From positions 1 to 64,000 of the forward strand of contig CALTYZ010000003.1 of the NCBI GenBank assembly GCA_943913645.1: DNA of 64,000 nt. The letters run 5' to 3'. Positions 50,365-58,902 of the stretch are shown in pieces. This stretch comes from an uncultured Corynebacterium sp. Its GTDB lineage: Bacteria; Actinomycetota; Actinomycetes; Mycobacteriales; Mycobacteriaceae. Numbering within the stretch: the stretch's first letter is position 1; the number at the start of each line of letters is the position of its first letter. The notes beneath the pieces were generated by a model. That model saw only the letters and a list, made by a program, of their open reading frames with translations. It was not told where the DNA came from and did not search any database. The translations under genes and the position numbers were made by a program.

Positions 50365-50401
50365 TAGTACCCCGCCTACAGGGTGCGCATGCGGGGTACT
50401 A
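50365..50401. repeat. Perfect 11-bp inverted repeat between divergent promoters
   Basis: TAGTACCCCGC (50365-50375) and its exact complement GCGGGGTACTA (50391-50401) are separated by 15 bp. They lie between the divergent glutaredoxin-hemA unit and the SerB-like gene. The right arm covers the -35 position of TACGCT (50420-50425), the probable -10 of the SerB-like gene. A bidirectional operator is the simplest reading. Confidence 0.7.
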
Positions 50402-50454
50402 TGGCCTGGCCAATCCAACTACGCTAACACTTGACGAAAGGCGGGCGCGCGTAA

Positions 50455-51489
50455 ATGGCTGAGCCCAGTGAGCTCCTTGCCCAATGGTCCGTGTCGCATG
50501 GCAACCTGCGTCGGTTTTTTGAAGATTTGGTGCTGCCCCCACTAGATGAACAAGCCCAGCGGGCTGCGGGTGAGGCAGCCGCAGCCGCCGCGATTGAAGA
50601 GACTTTTGGTATCAAGCTCGAAGAGTTTGCACTTGGGGTTGATTCCGTTGGCGGTGCGTTCGCCACCGCAGGCCGCCGAAAGCTGACCACGCCTGACCCG
50701 GCGGTACCTCAGGACGAGGGTGCGGCCGCATTCTTTGATGTGGATAACACCCTCATTCAGGGCTCCTCGCTCATCCTGCTTGCAGAGGAGCTGGCGAAGC
50801 GTCGTTTTATCACCCTGCGGGAATTTTTACCCGCGCTGACGAAACAAATCCGCTTCCGTGTCTCCGGGTCCGAAAGCCCCGAAGACATCGCGGCCGGGCG
50901 CGAGCAGGCACTTGGGCTGGTGCGCGGCAAGTCGGTGGCAGAACTGCAGGCGCTGTGCAAGGACATTGTGGAGCGGCAGATGCTGGGCAAAGCCTACACA
51001 TCCACAATCGACCTGGCCGCAATGCACATCGCTGCAGGCCAGCAGGTGTGGCTTGTGTCTGCCACCCCGGTGCAGATTGGTCAAGCGCTTGCAGAGCGCC
51101 TCGGGTTCACCGGCGCGCTCGGCACCGTGGCTGAGGAGAAAAATGGGTTGTTCACCGGCCGGCTCGTCGGCGATATTCTTCACGGGCCCGGCAAGCAGCA
51201 TGCAGTAGCGGCCCTTGCCGCGATTCAGCGCCTTGATTTAGACAAATGCACCGCATACTCGGACAGCATCAACGATTTGCCGATGCTGGAGATGGTCGGC
51301 TCCCCGGTGGCTATTAACCCGGACCGGGCGTTGCGCCGCCACGCCCAAGCACAGGGCTGGGCGATTCGAGATTACCGCTCAGTGCGACGCCTGGCGCGCT
51401 CCTACGCGCTGCCTGTGCTGGTTGCCGCAGGCATAGCCGGTGGCGCAACATGGGCTGCACGCCGTCGGCGGGGGTACCGGGCGGGGTAG
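50455..51489 (+). CDS. HAD-IB family phosphatase, SerB1-like
   Basis: This 344-residue protein has an N-terminal 80-residue helical extension, then a HAD hydrolase: nucleophile motif AAFFDVDNTLIQGSS near residue 93, motif II VSATP and motif IV YSDSINDLPMLEMVG. A C-terminal hydrophobic segment (LPVLVAAGIAGGATWAA) followed by Arg residues could anchor it. The M. tuberculosis neighbour is annotated serB1 (Rv0505c), but activity on phosphoserine is not assured. Confidence 0.85.
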   Translation: MAEPSELLAQWSVSHGNLRRFFEDLVLPPLDEQAQRAAGEAAAAAAIEETFGIKLEEFALGVDSVGGAFATAGRRKLTTPDPAVPQDEGAAAFFDVDNTLIQGSSLILLAEELAKRRFITLREFLPALTKQIRFRVSGSESPEDIAAGREQALGLVRGKSVAELQALCKDIVERQMLGKAYTSTIDLAAMHIAAGQQVWLVSATPVQIGQALAERLGFTGALGTVAEEKNGLFTGRLVGDILHGPGKQHAVAALAAIQRLDLDKCTAYSDSINDLPMLEMVGSPVAINPDRALRRHAQAQGWAIRDYRSVRRLARSYALPVLVAAGIAGGATWAARRRRGYRAG

Positions 51490-51516
51490 ACCTCGCACCG
51501 TCACCAAAGCGAAACG

Positions 51517-51618
51517 CTACTTGCCGAGTTTGCGGCGCTGCACACGAGTGCGCCGCAGCATCTTGCGGTGCTTCTTCTTCGACATGCGCTTGCGTCGCTT
51601 CTTGATGACTGAACCCAA
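51517..51618 (-). CDS. 33-residue basic protein, AURKAIP1/COX24 type
   Basis: Reading from TTG 51618 gives GSVIKKRRKRMSKKKHRK and then MLRRTRVQRRKLGK, ending at TAG 51517. This is the very basic actinobacterial protein of the AURKAIP1/COX24 (bS22-like) family, which binds the small ribosomal subunit. GAGG lies 8-10 nt before the TTG. Its site next to proC and the BldC-like gene is conserved in actinobacteria (Rv0500A-Rv0500B). Confidence 0.85.
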   Translation of the reverse strand: MGSVIKKRRKRMSKKKHRKMLRRTRVQRRKLGK

Positions 51619-51750
51619 TTCAGGTGCCTCATTTCACTCGTCTAATAGGTGCACGTTCGCTGGGCGGATGGCTGCGCAACCTGCGGATGCCCACAGCCAC
51701 ATTCCGCCAGCGGAATGGTCTTCAAGCATACAGCCCGCAAGGTGAGCAGC

Positions 51751-51791
51751 AAAAAATCCGGCGTCCCCGCAACAACGGGGAGACGCCGGAT
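51751..51791 (-). terminator. Rho-independent terminator after the BldC-like gene
   Basis: On the minus strand a long G+C-rich stem (GATCCGGCGTC pairing with GACGCCGGAT, loop TTGTTG, with a small bulge) is followed by TTTTTT (complement of 51756-51751). It lies 49 bp after the stop of the BldC-like gene. Confidence 0.85.
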
Positions 51792-51839
51792 CGCAGGCTT
51801 TGCGCGACAAGCGCGCTGCACGCGAGGCCGCTTCCCCGC

Positions 51840-52031
51840 TTACCCTACGTCGTAGACGGAGGATTCGAGATACTCGCTGACTGCAGTCTCGTTGACCCGG
51901 AACGAGCGCCCCACGCGCACTGCCGGCAGCTCCCCAGAGTGAACCAGACGGTACACCGTCATTTTGGAGACGCGCATGATCTCTGCAACCTCTGCAACAG
52001 TGAGGAACTTGCCTTTTTCTTCATTAGCCAT
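51840..52031 (-). CDS. BldC-like helix-turn-helix DNA-binding protein
   Basis: This 63-residue MerR-type/excisionase-like HTH protein reads FLTVAEVAEIMRVSKMTVYRLVHSGELPAVRVGRSFRV. It resembles Streptomyces BldC and mycobacterial Rv0500A. BldC-type proteins bind DNA cooperatively at repeats and control development or stress genes; targets here are unknown. ATG 52031 is preferred to the open frame at 52091. Confidence 0.88.
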   Translation of the reverse strand: MANEEKGKFLTVAEVAEIMRVSKMTVYRLVHSGELPAVRVGRSFRVNETAVSEYLESSVYDVG

Positions 52032-52153
52032 ATGTTTTAACCCTTCAGCACGTCTACGCGCTGTAGGCTTCCCCTCCCACAGGACGGACACGCACGTGCG
52101 TAAAACAGCCTAGCGTGAAAGGTGCGTCACGCGCGACTCAGGCTCACTAAAGT

Positions 52154-52984
52154 CTACGTTTGTGACGGTTGTTCATCATTGTCCAGCTCCTGCGCACGTC
52201 GCGCACAGGCACTCGTCGCCCGATAAAACGCCCCCCGCAACCCGGACTCCTCCAACTCGCGAATCGCCGCCACCGTCGTCCCAGCTGGCGATGACACCTG
52301 CGCCCGCAACTCAGCCGGGCTCCCACCGTTGGCAAGCATCACACCTGCGCCCGCAGCCGTAGCAGTGACCAGCTCAGCGGCGAGCTCGCGCGACAACCCA
52401 AGCGCCACACCAGCATCAACTAGTGCCTCAGCGACGAGGAAGAAGTACGCCGGGCCGGACCCAGACAAGGCAGTGACCGCATCCATTTGCGCCTCATCAA
52501 CCTCAACCACCAGTCCCCCCGCGGCGAGCAGCGTGCGAACAGCATCGCGCTGCTCCTCTGCGACATAGCGGCCGAATGTCACAGCCAACACACCATTGCC
52601 CACCAACATGGGGGTGTTCGGCATCACTCGAACAAGCGGTACACCAGCGGCCGGTACTGCCTCTTCAAGCGAGGCAAGCGTGACCCCAGCTGCCATCGAG
52701 ATGATGACTGGGAGCTCATCGGCCCGATCGAGCTCTTCACCAATATGGGCGAGCACGTCCGCGACCTGCGCTGGCTTCACACACACCACGACCGCATCTG
52801 CGTCAGCCACCGCAGCACGATTGTCCTCCTCGACCCCTACCCCATAGGTTTCAGCCAGCGTTTGACGGCGCTCAACGCAGCGCGTCGTTGCAACGATTGC
52901 CTGCGGGGAAACACCTGATCTAACCAGCCCAGCGATTAAGGCCTCACCAATGTTGCCGGCGCCAAGGATTGCGATTTTGTCCAT
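52154..52984 (-). CDS. proC: Pyrroline-5-carboxylate reductase
   Basis: This 276-residue NADPH enzyme carries out the last step of proline synthesis. It has the Rossmann motif IAILGAGNIGEALIAGL, VRVMPNTPMLVGNG, and the family signature ALSGSGPAYFFLVAEALVDAGV. ATG 52984 follows TAGGCT with an 8-nt gap, so the open reading to 53275 is rejected. Confidence 0.95.
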   Translation of the reverse strand: MDKIAILGAGNIGEALIAGLVRSGVSPQAIVATTRCVERRQTLAETYGVGVEEDNRAAVADADAVVVCVKPAQVADVLAHIGEELDRADELPVIISMAAGVTLASLEEAVPAAGVPLVRVMPNTPMLVGNGVLAVTFGRYVAEEQRDAVRTLLAAGGLVVEVDEAQMDAVTALSGSGPAYFFLVAEALVDAGVALGLSRELAAELVTATAAGAGVMLANGGSPAELRAQVSSPAGTTVAAIRELEESGLRGAFYRATSACARRAQELDNDEQPSQT

Positions 52985-53041
52985 GAGCGCTAAGCCTAGG
53001 CCAGCACGTGAAAAAGACACACCAAAAACCCCGCACAAAAA

Positions 53042-53085
53042 GGCCACACTGCATACCCGCGTTCCTGTGCGCGTGCAGTGTGGCC
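53042..53085 (-). terminator. Hairpin terminator after the disordered membrane protein
   Basis: GGCCACACTGCA (53042-53053) and TGCAGTGTGGCC (53074-53085) form a perfect 12-bp stem. On the minus strand it is followed by TTTTTGTGCGGGGTTTTT. It lies 22 bp beyond the stop at 53107. Confidence 0.8.
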
Positions 53086-53106
53086 GTGTGTGTCGCGGCG
53101 CGACAC

Positions 53107-54204
53107 TTACAACAGCGCCGGACCAAACGTCGCCACAGCCGTGGCCAAGCCCGCCAGCGACATCGTCAACCCATCCCGCCCGGAACGCAGCGCGCCAACA
53201 CCGGTGACAACAGCAGCTATGGCAGCAATGCTCAAACCGATCGCAATCCCTGTTCCAACGTGTGCCCACACCCACTGGAACAGCAAGAACACAAGGATTC
53301 CAAGGACGATACCGGCGAACACCAACAGCACGAGCGCGATGGGGTTAACGGTTTCTTCCTGACTTGCGATGTGATCTGCAGATGCAGGTTTGGAAACGTT
53401 GTCCAGTCGACGCTCCACCGAGTTTGGATCCTGGCGCTCACCAGTACGCGCCGGGCGTGGCTGCGGTTCAAGCTTGGTGGCTGTCGCCCCCCCAACCTTT
53501 TCAAATGAACGCGTCTGCTCTTCCGAAGCCCGCGGCGCTGATTGCATGGTTACCCCATAGCGGCCGGCACCTTCATGCTCGAATGGTGTCGACGGCGCGC
53601 TACCAGGCACCGGGCCCGCACCTGCAGACAACGGGCGGTCAAGGTCGAGACCGCGGTCCGGGAACGGGTCCGCGTTTCGCAGGTATGGTTCGCGCAGCTG
53701 CGGCTCAACTGGGCGCCCGTCACGCAGTGGCTGCTCCGCACCGTGGTGGCGCAAGGTTGGGCCGGCGTCGAAACGCGATCCCGGAGCCCCCGTACGGGGC
53801 CGATCGGCACTCGGCGGGGTTGGTGAGGTTCGAGTCGGCGGCTGCGCCGGCTCTGCAGGCCGCTGCGGTGGCATTGATTCCGCTCGACGCCCCATTTTTG
53901 GGTTGTACTGCACCGCTGGATGTTGCGTCGTCGGAGCCGACGAGAACGGCGGCGCAGCCGGTGACGATGCCGTAGGAGGCAACGGACGCGACGCCGGTCC
54001 ACCTGGAGTGTCGATCGGCATGGAGGAATGCCGCGGCTCAACTGGCCGGGCGTCGACCTTGCCGAATGAGCCGGTAATTTCCGCGACTGTTACACCGCCC
54101 TCGTCAAGGCTGCGGCGGCGACGACGGCGCCTGCCAACGTCCGGGTTTTCCGCCTGGGCCCGGGCAAGGATTTCCGCAACTGTAAGTTGCTCTTCCTGGG
54201 ACAT
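53107..54204 (-). CDS. Disordered proline-rich protein with C-terminal membrane domain
   Basis: This 365-residue protein opens with LTVAEILARAQAENP, then a run of seven Arg and a second copy of the short motif, GGVTVAEITGSFG. About 220 residues rich in Pro, Arg and Ser follow, then at least two membrane segments (ALVLLVFAGIVLGILVFLLF and the following AIGLSIAAIAAVVTGVGA), with a third possible near the C-terminus. Its start overlaps the ppx/gppA stop by one base. The equivalent M. tuberculosis gene is Rv0497, of unknown function. The TVAEI repeats before a long disordered stretch look like peptide docking motifs; that is inference. Confidence 0.75.
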   Translation of the reverse strand: MSQEEQLTVAEILARAQAENPDVGRRRRRRRSLDEGGVTVAEITGSFGKVDARPVEPRHSSMPIDTPGGPASRPLPPTASSPAAPPFSSAPTTQHPAVQYNPKMGRRAESMPPQRPAEPAQPPTRTSPTPPSADRPRTGAPGSRFDAGPTLRHHGAEQPLRDGRPVEPQLREPYLRNADPFPDRGLDLDRPLSAGAGPVPGSAPSTPFEHEGAGRYGVTMQSAPRASEEQTRSFEKVGGATATKLEPQPRPARTGERQDPNSVERRLDNVSKPASADHIASQEETVNPIALVLLVFAGIVLGILVFLLFQWVWAHVGTGIAIGLSIAAIAAVVTGVGALRSGRDGLTMSLAGLATAVATFGPALL

Positions 54205-55160
54205 CAGTCGTCCTCTCCTTCATTCATTCCTGGGGCGTGACCCTGGTCGATCCATTTTAAGATCACTCCTTCACGTAGCGCCCACGGACAGATCTCCAAC
54301 TTATCAAGACTTAGCGCCCGCATCGCGGCTTCCGCCACAAGCGCGCCGGCAACGATCTGATGGGAACGGTCCGCGTTGATCCCCTCCAGCTCCGCCCGAT
54401 CCGCGGCCGTCATCCGCGAAATAAAGGCGATGAGCTGGCGAAGCCCGGGAGCAGTCAGGGTGCGCTTGACATAGGGACCCGCAGATGATGGCGCTGCACC
54501 GGTCAGCCGCGCCAGGGAGCGAAATGTTTTGGAAGTACCAACGGCAAGCCCTGCTTGCCCCATCGCTTTGAACTCTTCGGCAGGTTGAGCAAGCTCGGCG
54601 TCAATGAAGTCACGCAGTAGGTTGATCTTCTTGCGCTCCGGTGGATCAGTGTCAAACCATTCGTGGGTCAAACGTCCTGCGCCCAGATCCAGCGACACCG
54701 CCAGGTCTGGGCTTTCTTCGGTACCAGTTGACATTTCGAGCGAACCGCCGCCGATGTCAAGGTTGGTGATGCGTCCGGCAGACCAGCCATACCAACGACG
54801 CGCTGCTAAAAACGTCAACCGGGCTTCTTCTTCTCCAGATAACACCCGGAGGCGTACGTCGGTTTTCTTCTCTACGCGAGCGAGCACGTCATCAGCGTTC
54901 GCCGCAGAGCGAACCGCCGAGGTAGCAAACGCGAGAAACTCTTTGCATTTAAGGTTGTCCGCCAGATCGGCAGCCTCTTGCACAGCGTCAATGAGTTTGT
55001 CGACACCCTTGTGCTCAATGTTGCCTTTTTTATCAAGCAATTCCACAAGACGCAGGGGCTGCTTCCAGTCGGACATGGGTGTGGGCCGCCCGCCGCTGCG
55101 GGCGTCAACCGCCACCAAATGAACGGTGTTGCTGCCTACATCCAGGACACCTAAACGCAC
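54204..55160 (-). CDS. ppx2: Ppx/GppA exopolyphosphatase family protein
   Basis: This 318-residue member of the actin-like Ppx/GppA family hydrolyses polyphosphate or pppGpp. Motifs: VLDVGSNTVHLVAVDA at the start, SGEEEARLTFL, ITNLDIGGGSLEMSTG and VGTSKTFRSLARLTG. It is the short two-domain form, like C. glutamicum Ppx2 and M. tuberculosis Ppx1 (Rv0496). GTG 55160 has TACGCT 6 nt upstream. The pairing with senX3-regX3, a phosphate-sensing system, fits phosphate storage. Confidence 0.88.
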   Translation of the reverse strand: MRLGVLDVGSNTVHLVAVDARSGGRPTPMSDWKQPLRLVELLDKKGNIEHKGVDKLIDAVQEAADLADNLKCKEFLAFATSAVRSAANADDVLARVEKKTDVRLRVLSGEEEARLTFLAARRWYGWSAGRITNLDIGGGSLEMSTGTEESPDLAVSLDLGAGRLTHEWFDTDPPERKKINLLRDFIDAELAQPAEEFKAMGQAGLAVGTSKTFRSLARLTGAAPSSAGPYVKRTLTAPGLRQLIAFISRMTAADRAELEGINADRSHQIVAGALVAEAAMRALSLDKLEICPWALREGVILKWIDQGHAPGMNEGEDD

Positions 55161-55193
55161 ACTGCCAGCGTAACGGGTCTACGGTACCAAGGT

Positions 55194-56129
55194 GTGAATC
55201 AACCAGCCCCAAACCCGATTTTTCTTGGATTCCCAGCAGACTCCCCTGCGGGCCGGTCCATCACCGCGGGGCGTGAGGTGGCGCCTGACTTCCCGCGGGA
55301 ATGGTTCGAATTCATCCACCCAGAAGACCCACACCACTATTTCTCTATTGATTTAACCTGGGCCGAATCGACCTGGTCGTGCCGGTTCGGCACCCCGCAG
55401 TGCCTTGGCATCAACGAAGTGTTTTCAGTGGTGGGGTGCTGTATTCATGGGGCGTATTTGTCAGATGAATTTGACCGGGATGACCTCTATAACGCAGTCG
55501 CTGCGATGCCGGCTAGGTACTGGCAGCTCCGCCCCGCTGAGGTGGATTCTTATCTCGCCAACGCTGATCCAACCCAGCTCGAGCCCTGGCTGGAGTGGGA
55601 CGACACCGACACCGACACCGACACCGAAGAAGATGACGGCCCCCACTTCAAAACGAAAGTCGTAGATGGTGCCTGCATCTTCGCCAACCGCACCGGCGCG
55701 ACTACTGGCCCAGGGTGTGCGCTGCACCAGTGGGCAGTCGCTGATGGGCGCCCACTGGTCGGTTCAAAACCAGAAGTGTGTTGGCAGGTACCATTTTCCC
55801 GGGAGGATTCCTGGCAAGAGCGCCCGGACGGCCAAGAAATCCTGCGCACCACAATCGGTGAGTACGACCGACGTCAGTGGGGCGGCGGCGGGGAGGACTT
55901 CGACTGGTGGTGCACCGGCGACCCCACGTGCCACACACCCAGTTCGCGTATCGACGCCACCGCCCAGCCCCTGTGGCGCTCCATGCAAGACGAACTGATC
56001 GCCCTCATTGGGCAAAAACCCTACGAGGTACTCGCCCGCCATTGCGCGGCGCGTCAATTGCTTCCTGCCAAGGCAAAAGCGACCCACCCGGCCACAGCTG
56101 CCGCGCGCGGTCAGGCCTCGAATTTATAG
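55194..56129 (+). CDS. Cysteine-rich protein, Rv0495c-like
   Basis: This 311-residue cytoplasmic protein has clustered cysteines (WSCRFGTPQC, VVGCCIHG, GACIFANR, GPGCALHQ, WWCTGDPTC), consistent with a zinc or iron-sulfur site. The region CCIHGAYLSDEF and GPGCALHQWAV recall the DUF3109/YkgJ type. It corresponds in place to Rv0495c, which as I recall has been linked to redox balance. A loop at residues 136-143 is encoded by a hexanucleotide repeat (55602-55625). GTG 55194 is used; GTG/TAC spacing suggests a leaderless message. It is divergent from ppx2. Confidence 0.7.
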   Translation: MNQPAPNPIFLGFPADSPAGRSITAGREVAPDFPREWFEFIHPEDPHHYFSIDLTWAESTWSCRFGTPQCLGINEVFSVVGCCIHGAYLSDEFDRDDLYNAVAAMPARYWQLRPAEVDSYLANADPTQLEPWLEWDDTDTDTDTEEDDGPHFKTKVVDGACIFANRTGATTGPGCALHQWAVADGRPLVGSKPEVCWQVPFSREDSWQERPDGQEILRTTIGEYDRRQWGGGGEDFDWWCTGDPTCHTPSSRIDATAQPLWRSMQDELIALIGQKPYEVLARHCAARQLLPAKAKATHPATAAARGQASNL

Positions 56130-56800
56130 CCCAGGCCGCGCACCGTGATCAGCTGTTGGGGCCGGGAAGGCTCCTGTTCAATTTTGGTTCGCAGCCGTTT
56201 GACATGTACATCGAGCGTTTTGGTGTCTCCGACATAGTCGGCTCCCCAAATTCGGTCAATCAATTGCCCACGGGTGAGCACGCGGCCGGCGTTGCGCATG
56301 AGATACTCCAGCAGATCAAACTCTTTGAGTGGCATGGCCACCGGTTGCCCGTCAACAAGCACAGTGTGGCGCTCCACGTCCATGCGAACGCGCCCGCCTT
56401 CTAAAATCTGCTCGCCGGACTCCTCAACCTCGTCTACCTCGGGGCCTCGGCGCAGCACCGCCCGGATGCGCGCGATCAGTTCGCGGGTGGAGTACGGCTT
56501 GGTCACATAATCATCGGCGCCGAGTTCAAGGCCAACGACCTTGTCTATCTCAGAGTCGCGTGCGGTGACCATGATGATCGGCACATCTGACTCGGCGCGC
56601 AGCTTGCGGCAAACATCCGTGCCACTCATCCCCGGCAGCATCAGGTCAAGCAGGACCAGGTCAACATGGTCATCGTTGAACTGCTCAAGGGCGCTCGGAC
56701 CATCGGCGGCGAGCAAGGTGTCAAAACCTTCTTTTTGCAGCAAGTATGCCAGCGGCTCGGCTAAAGACTCTTCGTCTTCAACGATGAGAATGGTCGCCAT
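56111..56800 (-). CDS. regX3: Response regulator RegX3 (OmpR/PhoB family)
   Basis: This 229-residue regulator has receiver Asp 52 (LVLLDLMLPGMSGTD) and the conserved Lys in YVTKPYS, followed by a winged helix with the recognition segment YVGDTKTLDVHVKRLR and ending ITVRGLGYKFEA. Its order after senX3 (9-bp gap) and near gpmA matches the mycobacterial senX3-regX3 pair, which responds to phosphate limitation. The last 19 bp overlap the end of the convergent Cys-rich gene. Confidence 0.9.
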   Translation of the reverse strand: MATILIVEDEESLAEPLAYLLQKEGFDTLLAADGPSALEQFNDDHVDLVLLDLMLPGMSGTDVCRKLRAESDVPIIMVTARDSEIDKVVGLELGADDYVTKPYSTRELIARIRAVLRRGPEVDEVEESGEQILEGGRVRMDVERHTVLVDGQPVAMPLKEFDLLEYLMRNAGRVLTRGQLIDRIWGADYVGDTKTLDVHVKRLRTKIEQEPSRPQQLITVRGLGYKFEA

Positions 56801-56809
56801 GGTCTGATC

Positions 56810-58051
56810 CTAATCCTTCCTGCGAGCAGCTATCTTCCGCAAACCTCGCTGCACATCAACGCTGTCGTCGTGCCCCGCCACATCCGCCCCGCTTTCTCGC
56901 GCAGGTAGTTGCGCACTGTGGTGAATCGGCAACTCGATGGTAAAGGTTGACCCAGTCCCGGGACGGGACCAAAGCTTGATATTACCGCCGTGGTTTGCCA
57001 CGACATGTTTGACAATGGCAAGGCCTAACCCGGTCCCGCCTGTAGAGCGCGAGCGAGCCTTATCTACCCGGTAAAACCGCTCAAAGACGCGCTTTTGGTC
57101 TTCTGGGGCGATCCCGATGCCACGGTCAGTCACGCGCACCAGCACCACGTCATCGCGCACCACCTTCTGCGAAATGCTCACCGGCTGGCCATCGGGTGAA
57201 TAGCTAATGGCATTGCTGACCAGGTTTGACACTGCGGCGGTGAGCAGGGATTTATCCCCCATGACCTGAAGTCCGCTCGGAGCACCCCGGGTCAGCGTGA
57301 TGTCGCGGTTTTCAGCAGTCACGTGGTTGCGCGCCACTGCATCATCAATCACCTCATCAATCGATACCGGCGCCATCTCCGGGAGCGCTTCGGCACCTTG
57401 GAGTTTCGAAAGGCTAATCAAGTCCGTGATCATCTCGCCCATGCGGTGGGATTCTTTAAGCAGTTTTTGGCCAAAGTGCTCAACAAGTGCTTCATCACCC
57501 GGTTCTTGCAGCAACGCTTCCGCCAGCAGCGCCATCCCACCGACCGGGGTTTTCAGTTCGTGTGAGACGTTGGCCACGAAGTCGCGGCGCGCCGCCTCCA
57601 TGCGCACATTCTCGGATTCGTCACTGGCGTATGCAATGACATAGGAGTGGTGCGTCAAGGCGAGGGGTTTAATCACCACCCGCACATTTTTAATCCGGCT
57701 TCCCGTCGTGCGCCGAGGCAGGTCAAGCTCGATGACGTGGGATTCAAGATCAGTGAATGCGGCCTGGGCAGTTTCCCACACCTGCGGGTTGACGGTGCGA
57801 TCATGCACGATCGACATGTCATGCGCCCGCGGGTTGGACATGAGTACTCGCCCGCCCCGGTTGAAGATAGCAATACCGGTTGGTGAGCCTTGCACCGCCA
57901 AATTCAGCAGCTCACTGACAGTGCTGACCCGGCTTTCTACCGGGCTGTCGTATTCCCGGTTGCGGTCGCGCCACTGCACAAACCGCCCAACCAGCGGCAC
58001 AGCAATGGCCGCTGCGGCAACGCCGAGGAAAAACGCGAGAACCGGAGACAC
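56810..58051 (-). CDS. senX3: Sensor histidine kinase SenX3
   Basis: This 413-residue kinase has one N-terminal membrane segment (residues 1-22), a PAS-like region around AIFNRGGRVLMSNPRA, a HisKA domain with His 164 (ANVSHELKTPVGGM) and an ATPase domain with AVSNLVSNAISYS, DRGIGIAPEDQ and GGTGLGLAIVKHV. SenX3 proteins lack a large outer sensor domain and take input from the phosphate transporter; that partner is not in this window. GTG 58051. Confidence 0.9.
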   Translation of the reverse strand: MSPVLAFFLGVAAAAIAVPLVGRFVQWRDRNREYDSPVESRVSTVSELLNLAVQGSPTGIAIFNRGGRVLMSNPRAHDMSIVHDRTVNPQVWETAQAAFTDLESHVIELDLPRRTTGSRIKNVRVVIKPLALTHHSYVIAYASDESENVRMEAARRDFVANVSHELKTPVGGMALLAEALLQEPGDEALVEHFGQKLLKESHRMGEMITDLISLSKLQGAEALPEMAPVSIDEVIDDAVARNHVTAENRDITLTRGAPSGLQVMGDKSLLTAAVSNLVSNAISYSPDGQPVSISQKVVRDDVVLVRVTDRGIGIAPEDQKRVFERFYRVDKARSRSTGGTGLGLAIVKHVVANHGGNIKLWSRPGTGSTFTIELPIHHSAQLPARESGADVAGHDDSVDVQRGLRKIAARRKD

Positions 58052-58071
58052 GCTTGGTGCTCAGCCCGGGG

Positions 58072-58818
58072 TTATTTCTGGCCCTGGTTCGCCACAGCAA
58101 CCGCAGCTGCTTCGGCTGCTTCCGGGTCCAGGTAGGTGCCGCCGGGGTTGAGTACCCCGCCGTGATCGTCCAACTCATAGACCAGGGGCATCCCGGTGGG
58201 AATATTCAGACCCGCGATGTCCTCGTCCGAAATATTGTCCAGGTATTTCACCAGGGCGCGCAAAGAGTTACCGTGCGCTGCGATCATGACATTTTTGCCG
58301 GCCATCGCGGCTGGGGCGATGACGTCAATGTAGTACGGCAGGAAACGATCCACCACATCCTTGAGGCACTCGGTGCGCGGCACCTGCGGCAAGAATGCGT
58401 AGCGCTGGTCATTTGTCTGCGCGTACTCGTTATCTACGTCAATCTCCGGTGGCGGCGTGTCGTAGGAGCGCCGCCAGGTCATGAACTGCTCTTCGCCGAA
58501 CTCTTCGCGAATCTCAGCCTTGTTCAGCCCCTGCAGCTTTCCGTAGTGGCGTTCGTTGAGGCGCCAGTTGCGCTCAACAGGAATCCAGTGCCGGTCGGCC
58601 GCATTCAGCGCGATGTTCGCCGTACGAATCGCGCGGCGCAACAGCGAGGTGAAAACCACATCCGGGAGCAGGTCTTTTTCCACCATCAGCTTGCCCGCAT
58701 TCACGGCTTCTTGCTCACCCTGCTCAGTGAGGTCAACATCGACCCAGCCAGTGAATTGGTTCGACTTATTCCAGTTGCTCTGACCGTGTCGGACGAGAAT
58801 CAGCTTTCCTTTTGCCAT
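58072..58818 (-). CDS. gpmA: Phosphoglycerate mutase (2,3-BPG-dependent)
   Basis: This 248-residue glycolytic enzyme has the phosphohistidine motif LVRHGQSNWNKSNQFTGW near residue 8, the RAIRTANIAL segment, the ERHYGKLQGLNK region (NERHYG) and the second His in IAAHGNSLRALVKYL. ATG 58818 has CATGCT 7 nt upstream. It lies directly upstream of senX3, as in mycobacteria. Confidence 0.96.
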   Translation of the reverse strand: MAKGKLILVRHGQSNWNKSNQFTGWVDVDLTEQGEQEAVNAGKLMVEKDLLPDVVFTSLLRRAIRTANIALNAADRHWIPVERNWRLNERHYGKLQGLNKAEIREEFGEEQFMTWRRSYDTPPPEIDVDNEYAQTNDQRYAFLPQVPRTECLKDVVDRFLPYYIDVIAPAAMAGKNVMIAAHGNSLRALVKYLDNISDEDIAGLNIPTGMPLVYELDDHGGVLNPGGTYLDPEAAEAAAVAVANQGQK

Positions 58819-58843
58819 ACCCCTAAGCATGCCACGGTTACAA

Positions 58844-58890
58844 CCCCACCGTTGAGCTTCTCAGCCCTGCTCACCCCCTCAATTGTGGGG
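58844..58890. repeat. Imperfect inverted repeat between mshA and gpmA
   Basis: CCCCACCGTTGAG (58844-58856) pairs with CTCAATTGTGGGG (58878-58890), broken by a 2-bp mismatch, with a 21-bp loop. There is no T-run after it on the minus strand. It may be a weak terminator for mshA or a site controlling gpmA. Confidence 0.35.
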
Positions 58891-58902
58891 TCTGGCGCAA
58901 GG

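Noticed and set aside
55602..55625. Short tandem repeat considered as CRISPR or regulatory array
   Set aside because: The unit is six bases without spacers and lies in frame within a coding sequence; no CRISPR array or cas gene is visible in the window.
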